Shown here: one piece after another, positions 45,137 to 55,325 of the stretch
How the letters are laid out: each line of letters begins with the position of its first letter
How positions within the stretch are numbered: the stretch's first letter is position 1
Notes under the pieces: generated by a model
The model's database searches: none
Told to the model about the DNA's origin: nothing
What the model saw: only the letters and a program-made list of their open reading frames with translations
Origin: RPQJ01 sp963754125
GTDB taxonomy: Bacteria; Pseudomonadota; Gammaproteobacteria; Steroidobacterales; Steroidobacteraceae
Assembly (NCBI GenBank): GCA_963754125.1
Contig: CAVWEX010000010.1
Location: forward strand, 1 to 64,000
Reading direction: 5' to 3'
DNA length: 64,000 nt
Translations under genes and position numbers: made by a program

Positions 45137-45436
45137 ATGTTCGAGGTGGGCTTCACCGAGATCGTGCTGATCTTCGCGATCGCACTCCTGGTGCTGGGGC
45201 CAGCCCGCCTGCCGAAGCTCGCGGCTGACCTGGGGCGCTGGGCAGGGCGCGCCAGGGCCATGGCGCGACAGCTCCGCACGCAGCTCGAGCAGGAGGTCCA
45301 CTACGACCCCTTGAAGGACTCCCCGAAGTCCTCGCAGACGATCCACACGCCGCCTCCTGCGCCACCTCCCACCCCCGCCGCAGAGGCAACACCGCCCGCC
45401 GAGCCGGACAGGACCGATGAGTCAAAGCCCGCGTGA
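45137..45436 (+). CDS. tatB: Sec-independent translocase subunit TatB
   Basis: 99 residues: MFEVGFTEIVLIFAIALLVLGPARLPKLA is the TatB signature, with the Glu in the helix and GPxRLP hinge. A longer amphipathic segment and a Pro-rich tail follow (PPPAPPPTPAAEATPP). It is shorter than E. coli TatB. It overlaps tatC by 20 bases. It receives the signal peptide together with TatC. Confidence 0.94.
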   Translation: MFEVGFTEIVLIFAIALLVLGPARLPKLAADLGRWAGRARAMARQLRTQLEQEVHYDPLKDSPKSSQTIHTPPPAPPPTPAAEATPPAEPDRTDESKPA

Positions 45437-46202
45437 ACCGGAGGCGCTCGCCGAAGGCACGCTGATCTCGCACCTGCTCGAGTTGCGCAATCGGCTGCTG
45501 CGCGCGCTGATCGCGGTTTTCATCATTTTCATCCCGCTCGTGTTCTTCTCGAACGAGCTGTTCACGTTCGTGGCGCGGCCGTTGATCGAGAAGCTGCCGG
45601 AAGGGACGTCGTTGATCGCGACGAGCGTCGTCGCCCCGTTCATGACTCCGCTCAAGCTCGCCCTGATCGCGGCGATCTTCGTCGCAATGCCGTACGTGCT
45701 CTACCAGGTGTGGGGCTTCGTCGCGCCCGGCCTCTACCGCCGCGAGAAACGCTTTGCGTTGCCGCTGTTCGCATCGAGCGTGTTGCTCTTCTACATCGGC
45801 GTCGCGTTCGCCTACTACATCGTCTTCCCGCTGATGTTCGCCTTCCTCACGACGACCACCCCGGCAGGCGTGCGGATGATGACGGACATGTCGAGCTACC
45901 TCGACTTCACGCTGTTGCTGTTCTTTGCCTTCGGCATCGCTTTCGAAGTGCCGATCGCCGTCGTGCTGCTGGCCTCGACCGGCCTCGTGAAGGTTGAAAC
46001 GCTGAAGAAGAACCGCGGCTACGTGCTGCTCGGCATCTTCGTGGTGGCGGCGTTCCTGACGCCGCCCGACGCGATCTCGCAGAGCTTCATGGCGGTGCCG
46101 ATGTACATACTCTACGAGCTCGGCATCCTGTTCGCGCAGTACCTGACGCGGAACCGTGCCGCCGAAGCCGCGACCGAGGAAGCGGCGGGGTCCGGTGAGT
46201 AA
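45417..46202 (+). CDS. tatC: Sec-independent translocase subunit TatC
   Basis: 261 residues, six helices. LISHLLELRNRLLRALIA at the N-terminus, TPLKLALIAAIFVAMPYVLYQVWGFVAPGLYRREKR and FAFGIAFEVPIAVVLL are signature regions; the conserved Glu/Phe positions for twin-Arg binding are present. The C-terminal tail is Glu/Ala-rich. It overlaps the downstream POT gene by eight bases. Confidence 0.96.
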   Translation: MSQSPREPEALAEGTLISHLLELRNRLLRALIAVFIIFIPLVFFSNELFTFVARPLIEKLPEGTSLIATSVVAPFMTPLKLALIAAIFVAMPYVLYQVWGFVAPGLYRREKRFALPLFASSVLLFYIGVAFAYYIVFPLMFAFLTTTTPAGVRMMTDMSSYLDFTLLLFFAFGIAFEVPIAVVLLASTGLVKVETLKKNRGYVLLGIFVVAAFLTPPDAISQSFMAVPMYILYELGILFAQYLTRNRAAEAATEEAAGSGE

Positions 46203-47673
46203 GGCGAGCGCCGGATTCTTCGGCCACCCGCGCGCGCTCGCCACGCTCTTCTTCACGGAGATGTGGGAGCGCTTCACCTTCTATGGAATGCGCGCGCTGC
46301 TGGTGCTGTTCCTCGTGGACGCGGTCGCGAGCGGCGGGTACGGCTTCGACGACAAGACCGCCACTGCGATCTACGGGCTCTACACGGCCGCCGTGTTCAT
46401 GGCTGCGCTGCCGGGCGGCTGGATCGCGGACCGGCTGATCGGCGCGCAACGTGCCGTCATGGCCGGCGGCGTGCTGATGACGATCGGCAACCTGATGCTG
46501 GTCATTCCGGGGCCTCCCGAGCTCTTCTTCGCGGGCCTGGTCGTGATCGTGCTCGGCGTCGGGCTGCTGAAGCCCAACATCTCGACGCTGGTCGCGGAGC
46601 TTTACCCGGAAGGCGGCGGCCGGCGCGATGCCGGCTTCACGATCTTCTACATGGGCATCAACCTCGGCGCGTTCATCGGGCCGCTGATCGCCGGCTGGCT
46701 CGCGCTGAAGTTCGGCTGGCGCATCGGCTTCCTGGCGGCGGCCATCGGCATGCCGCTCGGGCTGGCGCAGTTCTGGCTGTCGCGGGGCCTGCTCGGCGGT
46801 GCGGGCGTTTCGGCACACCGGCCGGACGGCGACACGGGGCTCAGGCGCGACTGGATCGTGCTGGGCGCGGCGGTCGCGGTGCTCGCGTTCGCGGCATTCC
46901 TGTTCATGAGCGGAACCGTCGCCGTGAACCCGGCGCCGCTGGCGAAGGCAGCCGCCTACGTCCTGGTCGGCATGGCGGCGGCCTACTTTCTCTACCTGTT
47001 CTTCGGCGCCGGGCTCGACACGGTCGAGCGCAAGCGAGTCGTCGTCGTGCTGGTGATGTTCGTCGCGTGCGCGCTGTTCTGGTCGGGCTTCGAGCAGGCC
47101 GGCTCCTCGATGAACCTGTTCGCCAAGCGACACGTCGATCGATTCGTCGGCGGATTCGAGATTCCAGCCGGCTGGTTCCAGTCGGTCCAGCCTGCGTTCG
47201 TGATCCTGTTCGCGCCGGTGTTTTCGGCGCTGTGGGTCAGCCTCGCACGCCGCAACCTGAACCCGGCTGCGCCGCTCAAGTTCGCGTTCGGCCTGCTGCT
47301 CATGGGGCTCGGCTTCCTGTTCATGGTCAAGGCCGCGGGCATCGTGGCCGGCGGGACGCAATCCCCGGCGTACTTCCTGATCCTGACCTACCTGCTGCAC
47401 ACGTTCGGCGAGCTGTGCCTGAGCCCGGTGGGCCTGTCGACCGTGACGAAGCTCGCGCCGGCACGCTTCGTGGGCCAGATGATGGGCGTGTGGTTCCTCG
47501 CAAGTTCGCTCGGCAAGCTGACGGCCGGCCTGATTGCCGGCGGCTTCGACCCGAACGATCTCGCCGCCATGCCCGGCCGTTACCTGAACATCGTCGTGTA
47601 CGGCTGCGCGGTCGGACTGGTGCTGTTGCTGATCAGCCGGCCCGTCACGCGGCTGATGGGCGGAGTGAAGTAG
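46195..47673 (+). CDS. POT family proton-coupled peptide transporter, first copy
   Basis: 492 residues from GTG 46195, which overlaps tatC. TEMWERFTFYGMRALL is the ExxERFxYYG proton-coupling motif, and FTIFYMGINLGAFIGPLIAGWLA the PTR2 signature. Around fourteen hydrophobic segments are visible. The SGFEQAGSSMNLFA region matches bacterial peptide permeases. It probably imports di- and tripeptides with protons. A second, related copy follows 93 bases later. Confidence 0.92.
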   Translation: MSKASAGFFGHPRALATLFFTEMWERFTFYGMRALLVLFLVDAVASGGYGFDDKTATAIYGLYTAAVFMAALPGGWIADRLIGAQRAVMAGGVLMTIGNLMLVIPGPPELFFAGLVVIVLGVGLLKPNISTLVAELYPEGGGRRDAGFTIFYMGINLGAFIGPLIAGWLALKFGWRIGFLAAAIGMPLGLAQFWLSRGLLGGAGVSAHRPDGDTGLRRDWIVLGAAVAVLAFAAFLFMSGTVAVNPAPLAKAAAYVLVGMAAAYFLYLFFGAGLDTVERKRVVVVLVMFVACALFWSGFEQAGSSMNLFAKRHVDRFVGGFEIPAGWFQSVQPAFVILFAPVFSALWVSLARRNLNPAAPLKFAFGLLLMGLGFLFMVKAAGIVAGGTQSPAYFLILTYLLHTFGELCLSPVGLSTVTKLAPARFVGQMMGVWFLASSLGKLTAGLIAGGFDPNDLAAMPGRYLNIVVYGCAVGLVLLLISRPVTRLMGGVK

Positions 47674-47766
47674 GCGGCGCCAATTCCTTGCGCTTGCACC
47701 GCAATATCGCGGAGACTTGCGCCCCTCGCGCGGGTCCGCGCAAACACCTGACCTAGAAGCAAAAAC

Positions 47767-49137
<1,371 letters not shown>

Positions 49138-49143
49138 GGCTGC

Positions 49144-49174
49144 GGCGCGGGGCGCACCTGTGCGACCCCGCGCC
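49144..49174 (+). terminator. Hairpin between the POT pair and the M2 peptidase
   Basis: GGCGCGGGGCGCAC (49144-49157) pairs with GTGCGACCCCGCGCC (49160-49174) with one bulged base and a two-base loop. It begins seven bases after the second POT stop and is followed by CCTTTC. It may attenuate transcription into the peptidase gene. Confidence 0.5.
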
Positions 49175-49192
49175 CCTTTCACTGGAGTCGCC

Positions 49193-50998
49193 ATGAACCG
49201 AGTTGCCATTCGCCGAGCGGGCCTTGTTCTCGCCTCCGTGGTCGCCGTCGCCACGTTGCCCGCCACCGCCACCGCCGAGACCGCCGACGAGTTCGTCGCG
49301 CGGCTCAACGGGCAGTTCAAGGACCTCGCGCTGGAGTGGAACGCCGCCGGCTGGACGCAGGCCACCTACATCAACGTGGACACGCAGCTGCTCAACGCGC
49401 GCGCGACCGAGCGCTGGCTGGCGGCGTTCGGGACGGCCGTCCAGGAGGCCCGGGCGTTCGAGGGCAAGCCGATGAGCCCGGCCTCGAAGCGCGCGCTGCA
49501 CCTGCTCAAGCTCGGCGTGGCGGCGCCCGCGCCGGACGATCCCGCCCGGCGCGCCGAGCTCGCGACCCTGCTGGCCAGCATGGAGGCAAAGTACGGTTCC
49601 GCGAAATACTGCCCGCAGGGCCCGGACTCCTGCCGCGACGAGGTGCAGCTCAAGACCGTGCTCGAGAAGAGCCGCGACTACGACGAACTGCTGACCGCAT
49701 GGCGAGGCTGGCACGACGCCGCGCAGCCGCTGCGAGCGGACTACGTGCGCCTCGTCGAGCTCGCCAACGAGGGCGCGGGGACGCTCGGCTTCCCGGACCT
49801 CGGCGCCATGTGGCGCTCGGGCTACGACATGCCGGCGGACGCGTTCGCGAAGGAGGCGGCGCGCCTCTATTCGCAGGTCGAACCGCTCTACAAGGAACTG
49901 CACTGCTACGCGCGCGGCAAGCTCGCCGGAAAGTACGGCGCCGACCGGGTGCCGGCCGGCAAGCCCATCCCGGCGCACCTGCTCGGCAACATGTGGGCGC
50001 AGCAGTGGGACGCGGTCTACGACCTGCTCGAGCCCTACCCGGGCGTGAGCGACCTCGACGTGGACTCGGCGCTCGTGGCACAGGGCTACGACGCGATGAA
50101 GATGACGAAGTCGGCCGAGGCCTTCTACCAGTCGATCGCCTTCCCGACCCTGCCGCAGACGTTCTGGGAACGCTCCATGCTGACCCAGCCGCAGGACCGC
50201 AAGGTGCAGTGCCACGCGAGCGCCTGGCACATGGACCTCGCCGAGGACGTACGCATCAAGCAGTGCATACGCCCGACCTACGAGGAGCTGCGCACCATCT
50301 ACCACGAGCTCGGCCACGTCTATTACTTCCTGTGGTACCGGAACCAGCCGTTCCTGTTCCAGAACGGCGCGCACGATGGCTTCCACGAGGCCGTGGGCGA
50401 CACCGTCAACCTGTCCATGACGCCGGCCTACCTCGCGAAGATCGGCCTCGTGCCGACCGTGAAGCCGAGCCCGGAAGCCGTCATCAACCAGCAGATGAAG
50501 ATGGCTCTCGAGAAAATCGCCTTCCTGCCCTTCGGCAAGCTGATCGACGAGTGGCGCTGGAAGGTGTTTTCGGGCGAGGTGACGCCGGCGAACTACAACT
50601 CCGCGTGGTGGGCGCTGCGCGAGCAGTACCAGGGCGTTTCTGCGCCGGTGGCGCGTAGCGAGGCGGACTTCGACCCCGGCGCCAAGTACCACATCCCGGG
50701 CAACGTGCCGTACACGCGCTATTTCCTGTCGTTCATCATCCAGTTCCAGTTCCACAAGGCGCTGTGCGAGGCGGCGGGCTTCGAGGGCCCGCTGTCGGAA
50801 TGCTCGGTGTACGGCAACGAGGTGGCGGGTCGGAAGTTCGCCGCGATGCTCGCCAAGGGCGCGAGCCAGCCCTGGCAGGACGCGCTGTTCGAGCTCACCG
50901 GCACGCGCGAGATGGACGCCTCGGCGATCCTCGAGTACTTCGCACCGCTGCGCGGCTGGCTCGCCGAGCAGAACAAGGGCCAGCCCTGCGGCTGGTGA
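49193..50998 (+). CDS. Peptidase family M2 (ACE-like dipeptidyl carboxypeptidase)
   Basis: 601 residues with a signal peptide (RRAGLVLASVVAVATLPATATA). The zinc site HELGH is at residues 371-375, with the third ligand Glu at about 399 in HEAVGD, as in angiotensin-converting enzyme. Other M2 features are CHASAWHM, RTIYHELGHVYYFLWY and NVPYTRYFLSFIIQFQFHKALC. It is a periplasmic zinc enzyme that releases C-terminal dipeptides. A TGGAG Shine-Dalgarno precedes ATG 49193. Neighbours are peptide transporters, so it likely generates their substrates. Confidence 0.94.
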   Translation: MNRVAIRRAGLVLASVVAVATLPATATAETADEFVARLNGQFKDLALEWNAAGWTQATYINVDTQLLNARATERWLAAFGTAVQEARAFEGKPMSPASKRALHLLKLGVAAPAPDDPARRAELATLLASMEAKYGSAKYCPQGPDSCRDEVQLKTVLEKSRDYDELLTAWRGWHDAAQPLRADYVRLVELANEGAGTLGFPDLGAMWRSGYDMPADAFAKEAARLYSQVEPLYKELHCYARGKLAGKYGADRVPAGKPIPAHLLGNMWAQQWDAVYDLLEPYPGVSDLDVDSALVAQGYDAMKMTKSAEAFYQSIAFPTLPQTFWERSMLTQPQDRKVQCHASAWHMDLAEDVRIKQCIRPTYEELRTIYHELGHVYYFLWYRNQPFLFQNGAHDGFHEAVGDTVNLSMTPAYLAKIGLVPTVKPSPEAVINQQMKMALEKIAFLPFGKLIDEWRWKVFSGEVTPANYNSAWWALREQYQGVSAPVARSEADFDPGAKYHIPGNVPYTRYFLSFIIQFQFHKALCEAAGFEGPLSECSVYGNEVAGRKFAAMLAKGASQPWQDALFELTGTREMDASAILEYFAPLRGWLAEQNKGQPCGW

Positions 50999-51005
50999 GG
51001 ATCAC

Positions 51006-52934
51006 ATGAACGCCAGTATCTCGCCTCCGCAGCTGACCACCCGCGCGGTCGCACTCGCGATCGTGCTCGCGATGATCCTGGCGGCGGCCAACACCTACCT
51101 CGGACTCTTCGCCGGCATGACCATCGCCTCGGCGATCCCGGCGGCGGTGGTCTCGATGGCGGTGCTCCGGGTCCTCGGCGGCAGCACGATCCTCGAGAAC
51201 AACATCGTGCAGACCGGCGCCTCCGCGGGCTCGTCGATTGCCTCGGGCGTGATCTTCACCATTCCGGCGCTCGTGATCCTCGGCCACTGGGCCGACTTCA
51301 AGTACCTGTGGGTGCTTGCGATCGCGGGCCTCGGCGGCATCCTCGGCGTGTTCTTCTCGGTGCCGCTGCGCCGCGCGCTGATCGTCGACCAGGGTCTCGC
51401 CTTCCCCGAGGGCAAGGCCGCGGCCGAAGTGCTCAAGACCGGCGAGAACCCGGCCCAGGGCGTGAAGATCCTCGGGCTCGCGGCGCTCGGTGGCGGCTTC
51501 GCCAAGCTCGCCGCGGCGAGCGGCTTGAGGCTCTTCCCGGACGTCGCCTCGGTGTCGGGCTGGCTCGGCGGCAAGTGGCTCGGCTATTACGGCACCAACC
51601 TCTCTCCCGCGCTGCTCGGCGTGGGCTACATCGTGGGCCTCAACGTCGGCATCCTCGTGCTGATCGGCGGCATGATCTCCTGGAACGTCGCCATCCCGCT
51701 CTACGCCGCGTTCTTCCTCGACGGCAATCCGGAGCTCGCGGCGCGGGTCGCGGCCGGAAGCGCCGAGGACGCGGCGTTCGCGATCTGGTCGGCGCAGATC
51801 CGCTACCTCGGCGTGGGCGCGATGCTGGTGGGCGGCATCTGGGCGCTGATCTCCATCCGCGAGTCGCTGCTCTCGGGCATCAAGAGCGGCCTCGCCGCCG
51901 CGCGCGCCGGCGCCGACCGCGTGGTCGCGCACACCGAGCAGGACCTGCCGATGAAGGCGATGCTGATCGGCACGGTGCTTTTCGCGCTGCCGCTGTTTGC
52001 GCTGTACCAGGCCATCGTGGGCAGCGTCGCGGTGAGCCTGCCGATGACGATCATCATGATCGTCGCCGGGTTCCTGTTCGTGTCGGTGTCGGCCTACATG
52101 GCCGGCCTCGTGGGCTCGTCGAACAACCCGGTCTCCGGCATCACGATCTGCACCATCCTGTTCGCCTCGCTGGTGCTGATGCTGCTGATGGGCAAGGACG
52201 CCGCGCTCGGCCCGGTGGCGGCGATCATGATCGGCGCGGTGGTGTGCTGCGCGGCCTGCATCGGCGGCGACAACCTGCAGGACCTGAAGTGCGGCTACAT
52301 CGTGGGCGCGACGCCGTGGAAGCAGCAGGTGATGCTCGCGATCGGCGCGGCCTCGAGCGCGCTCGTGATGGCCCCGGTGCTCAACCTGCTGCTCAAGGCC
52401 TACGGCATCGGCGTGCCGACGGCCGATCATCCCTCGCCGCTGATCGCGCCGCAGGCAACGCTGATGGCCTCGGTCGCGAAGGGCATGTTCGGCGGCTACC
52501 TGCCGTGGGGGATGATCTCGATCGGTGCGGCCATCGGTGCCGCGGTGATCGCCTGGGACCTGTGGCTCAAGAAGCGCGGCTCGGAGTTCCGCGCCCCGGT
52601 GCTCGCCGTCGCGGTCGGCATCTACCTGCCGCTCGAGCTCGCGGTGCCGATCTTCCTCGGCGGCCTGCTCGCGTGGCTGGTCGAGAAGAAGCTCGGCGTG
52701 CACGGCGAGGGCTCCGAGGCCGAGCGCGCCAAGCGCAACGGCATGCTGTTCGCCGCAGGACTCATCACGGGCGAGGCGCTGATGGGCATCTTCATCGCCA
52801 TCCCGATCGTGACCTCGGGCCGTGCCGACGTGATCGCGCTGCCGGCCGGACTGCAGTTCGGTGGCTGGCTCGGGCTCGTGATCGTGGGCTGGCTGGCGCT
52901 GATGCTTTACCGGACGGGCACGCGACGAGCGTGA
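51006..52934 (+). CDS. OPT family oligopeptide transporter
   Basis: 642 residues, about fourteen to sixteen hydrophobic segments. LTTRAVALAIVLAMILAAANTYLGLFAGMTIASAIPAAV at the start, NNIVQTGASAGSSIASGVIFTIPALV and VGSSNNPVSGITICTILF are typical of bacterial OPT proteins (TIGR00728/733-like). It starts seven bases after the M2 peptidase stop and overlaps the EamA gene by four. It may import longer peptides or peptide-metal complexes. Confidence 0.93.
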   Translation: MNASISPPQLTTRAVALAIVLAMILAAANTYLGLFAGMTIASAIPAAVVSMAVLRVLGGSTILENNIVQTGASAGSSIASGVIFTIPALVILGHWADFKYLWVLAIAGLGGILGVFFSVPLRRALIVDQGLAFPEGKAAAEVLKTGENPAQGVKILGLAALGGGFAKLAAASGLRLFPDVASVSGWLGGKWLGYYGTNLSPALLGVGYIVGLNVGILVLIGGMISWNVAIPLYAAFFLDGNPELAARVAAGSAEDAAFAIWSAQIRYLGVGAMLVGGIWALISIRESLLSGIKSGLAAARAGADRVVAHTEQDLPMKAMLIGTVLFALPLFALYQAIVGSVAVSLPMTIIMIVAGFLFVSVSAYMAGLVGSSNNPVSGITICTILFASLVLMLLMGKDAALGPVAAIMIGAVVCCAACIGGDNLQDLKCGYIVGATPWKQQVMLAIGAASSALVMAPVLNLLLKAYGIGVPTADHPSPLIAPQATLMASVAKGMFGGYLPWGMISIGAAIGAAVIAWDLWLKKRGSEFRAPVLAVAVGIYLPLELAVPIFLGGLLAWLVEKKLGVHGEGSEAERAKRNGMLFAAGLITGEALMGIFIAIPIVTSGRADVIALPAGLQFGGWLGLVIVGWLALMLYRTGTRRA

Positions 52935-53840
52935 CGGCCGCCTCCGTCACGGAGGACCCGCGGCTCAGGCTCAGGATCATCGCGGCCTTCGCGGCGATCT
53001 ACCTCGTCTGGGGCTCGACCTTCCTCGCCATCCGCATCGGCGTGCGCCAGCTGCCGCCGTTCCTGTTCGGGGGACTGCGGTTCCTGCTCGCCGGCGCGCT
53101 GCTCGCCGCGGTCGCCATCGCGATGCGCGAGCGATTCCCGCGCAGCGGCCGCGAGTGGCGGCTGATACTGCTCTTCTCGCTGCTGATGATCACGTTCAGC
53201 AACGGCATCAGCACCGTGGCGCTGCAGTACGTGCCGTCGAACCAGGGTGCGCTGCTGGCGGCCAGCTCGGCGTTGTGGATCGCCGCGCTCGGCGTGCTGG
53301 GTCCCAAGGGGCACGCGCTCACCGTGCGTGGCGCGCTCGGGCTGCTGTGCGGCTTCGCCGGCGTGGGACTGATCGTCTGGCCGCGCGAGGCGATGGCGTC
53401 CGGGCAGGTCGGGTGGCAGGCGCTGATCCTCGTCGGCAGCTTCTCCTGGGCCGTCGGCACCATCCTGTACCGAGACACGTCGCTCGCCGTCGGCCCCGTG
53501 GCATTCAACTCCGTGATGATGCTGCTCGGCGGATCGTGGCTCGTGCTCGCTGGTCTCGCGACCGGCGAGCTGCCGCGCTGGGAATGGCGACCGAGCGGCC
53601 TCCTCGCGATGCTCTACCTCGCGGTGTTCGGTTCGGCGCTCGCCTACACGGCGTACTCGTGGCTGCTGAAGCGCGTGCCGGCCGACCGGGTCGGCACCTT
53701 CGCTTACGTGAACCCGGCGGTCGCGACCGTGCTCGGCTGGGCGGTGCTCGGCGAGACGCTCGGGATCGGCGCAGATCGCGGGCATGGTGGTCGTGCTGCT
53801 CGGGGTGGCGCTGGTCACGCTGCCGAGCCGGCTCGCCTGA
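52931..53840 (+). CDS. EamA (DMT superfamily) transporter (one frameshift)
   Basis: About 302 residues after removing one base near 53770 (join LGETLGIGQIAGMVVVLLGVAL); the true stop is TGA 53838-53840. Ten helices in two EamA repeats: AIYLVWGSTFLAIRIGV...FRFLLAGALL and FSWAVGTILYRD...YTAYSWLLKRVPADRVGTFAYVNPAVATVLGW. The GTG start overlaps the OPT stop. Family members export amino acids or metabolites. Placement after peptide importers suggests overflow export of amino acids (inference). Confidence 0.9.
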
Positions 53841-53850
53841 GGACGACGGA

Positions 53851-53887
53851 CATTCACCGACCCGCCCTGCAGCCGAGCGGGTGAATG
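53851..53887. terminator. Inverted repeat between convergent genes
   Basis: CATTCACC (53851-53858) and GGTGAATG (53880-53887) form an 8-bp stem between the EamA stop and the convergent phage-holin-like stop. A 21-base loop contains CCCGC, which can compete for pairing. A bidirectional terminator is plausible. Confidence 0.4.
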
Positions 53888-53896
53888 CCCTCGACG

Positions 53897-54271
53897 TCAG
53901 CGCCTCGACTTCAGGATTTCCACCCGGCCGCTCGAGCCGATCACGCTCGAGGCAGCCCAGGACACGAGGCTCACGATCAGCGCGGCGCCGACCGCGGTCC
54001 AGAAGCCGGAGATCTGGAAGCCGGGCACGAACCATGCGACGAGCGCGACCATGCCGGCGTTCAGCACCAGCAGGAACAGCCCGAGCGTGACGATCGTGAT
54101 CGGCAGCGTCAGGATGAAGGCGAGCGGCCGCACGAACGCGTTGACGATGCCGAGCAGGACGGCCGCAAGGATCAGCTTCGAGGTCGACTCGAAGTGCAGC
54201 CCCGCCAGCAGCTCGCTGGCGACCCACAGGCCGAGCGCGGCGATCGCGGCACGCAGCAGGAATCCAACCAT
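53897..54271 (-). CDS. Phage holin family 4-like small membrane protein
   Basis: 124 residues with four hydrophobic helices. LRAAIAALGLWVASELLAGLHFES, VLLGIVNAFVRPLAFILTLPITIVTLGLFLLVLNAGMVAL and VSWAASSVIGSSGR match the widespread YvlD/phage_holin_4_2 family. Despite the family name these chromosomal proteins are not phage genes. Function is unknown. ATG 54271 gives the typical N-terminus. Confidence 0.88.
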   Translation of the reverse strand: MVGFLLRAAIAALGLWVASELLAGLHFESTSKLILAAVLLGIVNAFVRPLAFILTLPITIVTLGLFLLVLNAGMVALVAWFVPGFQISGFWTAVGAALIVSLVSWAASSVIGSSGRVEILKSRR

Positions 54272-54362
54272 GATTCGCTCTCCGAAGGGCCGGACCGGCC
54301 GTTGACGTGGCGCGAATGGTAAAGGAATCTGCCCGCCCCACCAATTCGTCCGAGGTCGCCGC

Positions 54363-54747
54363 ATGGAACCCGTTGCCGTCGTCATCCTGCTCGCACTGGT
54401 CGAGTACGCCGCCTTCGGCGGGCTGGTTGGCCGGGCCCGTGGCAAGTACGGCGTCAACGCTCCGGCGGTGAGCGGCCATCCGAGTCTTCGAGCGCTACTT
54501 CCGCGTGCACCAGAACACGCTCGAGCAGCTTGTCATGTTCGTGCCCGCGATCTGGCTTTTCGGCACCTACGTAAATGCGACCTGGGCCGCGCTGCTCGGG
54601 CTGGTGTTCGTCGTCGCGCGGGTGATGTACCTGATCGGCTACGTGAAGGACCCGGCGAAGCGCGAGGTCGGCTTCGCGCTCAGCTCGCTCTCGGTCGTGG
54701 TGCTGCTGCTGGGCGCGCTGTGGGGTGTAGGGCGGCAGGTCTTCTGA
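54363..54747 (+). CDS. MAPEG family membrane protein (one frameshift)
   Basis: About 127 residues after removing one base near 54483 (join SGHPVFERYFRVHQNTLEQLV). Four helices; FRVHQNTLEQLVMFVPAIWLFG is the MAPEG signature, with the Arg and Asn-Thr-x-Glu glutathione-binding positions. Eukaryotic relatives are microsomal glutathione transferases and leukotriene synthases; bacterial ones may detoxify lipid electrophiles. It ends 17 bases from the convergent DJ-1 gene. Confidence 0.87.
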
Positions 54748-54764
54748 CGCTACGTGCCCACGCG

Positions 54765-55316
54765 CTACGGCAGCTGCAGCCGATCCTGCACCGCGCGGCG
54801 CGCCTCGGGCCCCTCGAGCAGCTCGATGAGGGCCAGGGCGAACGGAATCGCCGTGCCCGGGCCGCGCGACGTGGCGACCTTGCCGTCGATCACGACCGGC
54901 GCCTCGGAGAGACGCAGTCCGGGGGCCGACTCGGGCGTGAGGAAGCCCGGGAAGCTCGTCGCCGTGCGATCATTCAGCAGGCCCGCATGCGCCAGCACGG
55001 ACGGCGCGGCGCAGATGGCCGCGGTGTAGCGGCCGGCCGCGGCGAACTGCTGCAGCAGCTCGATCACGCGTGCATCCGCCTTGAGGTGCTTGGCGCCCGG
55101 CATCCCGCCCGGCAGCACGATCATGTCGTAGTCGGCTGCCACCGCCTCGTCGAGGCCGATGTCGGCGAGGACGGTGATCCCGTGGGAACCCGTCACCTCG
55201 CGGCGAGCCAGGGCGGCCGTGCGCACCTCGATGCCGGCACGACGCAGCAGGTCCACGACGGCGACGGCCTCGATTTCCTCGAAGCCCTCGGCGAGCGGCA
55301 CCAGCACCCTGGCCAT
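54765..55316 (-). CDS. DJ-1/PfpI (YajL-like) family protein
   Basis: 183 residues. VLVPLAEGFEEIEAVAVVDLLRRAGI carries the conserved Glu, and YTAAICAAPSVLAHAG the nucleophile-elbow Cys. MIVLPGGMPGAKHL and DGKVATSRGPGTAIPFALALIELL are DJ-1 hallmarks. The family protects proteins under oxidative or glyoxal stress; the exact activity is debated. It lies nine bases after ctpA on the same strand and may be co-transcribed. Confidence 0.92.
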   Translation of the reverse strand: MARVLVPLAEGFEEIEAVAVVDLLRRAGIEVRTAALARREVTGSHGITVLADIGLDEAVAADYDMIVLPGGMPGAKHLKADARVIELLQQFAAAGRYTAAICAAPSVLAHAGLLNDRTATSFPGFLTPESAPGLRLSEAPVVIDGKVATSRGPGTAIPFALALIELLEGPEARRAVQDRLQLP

Positions 55317-55325
55317 GGCGGATCG

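Noticed and set aside
53897..54271. Prophage remnant suggested by the holin-family name
   Set aside because: The protein belongs to a widespread chromosomal membrane family, and no other phage gene is present.
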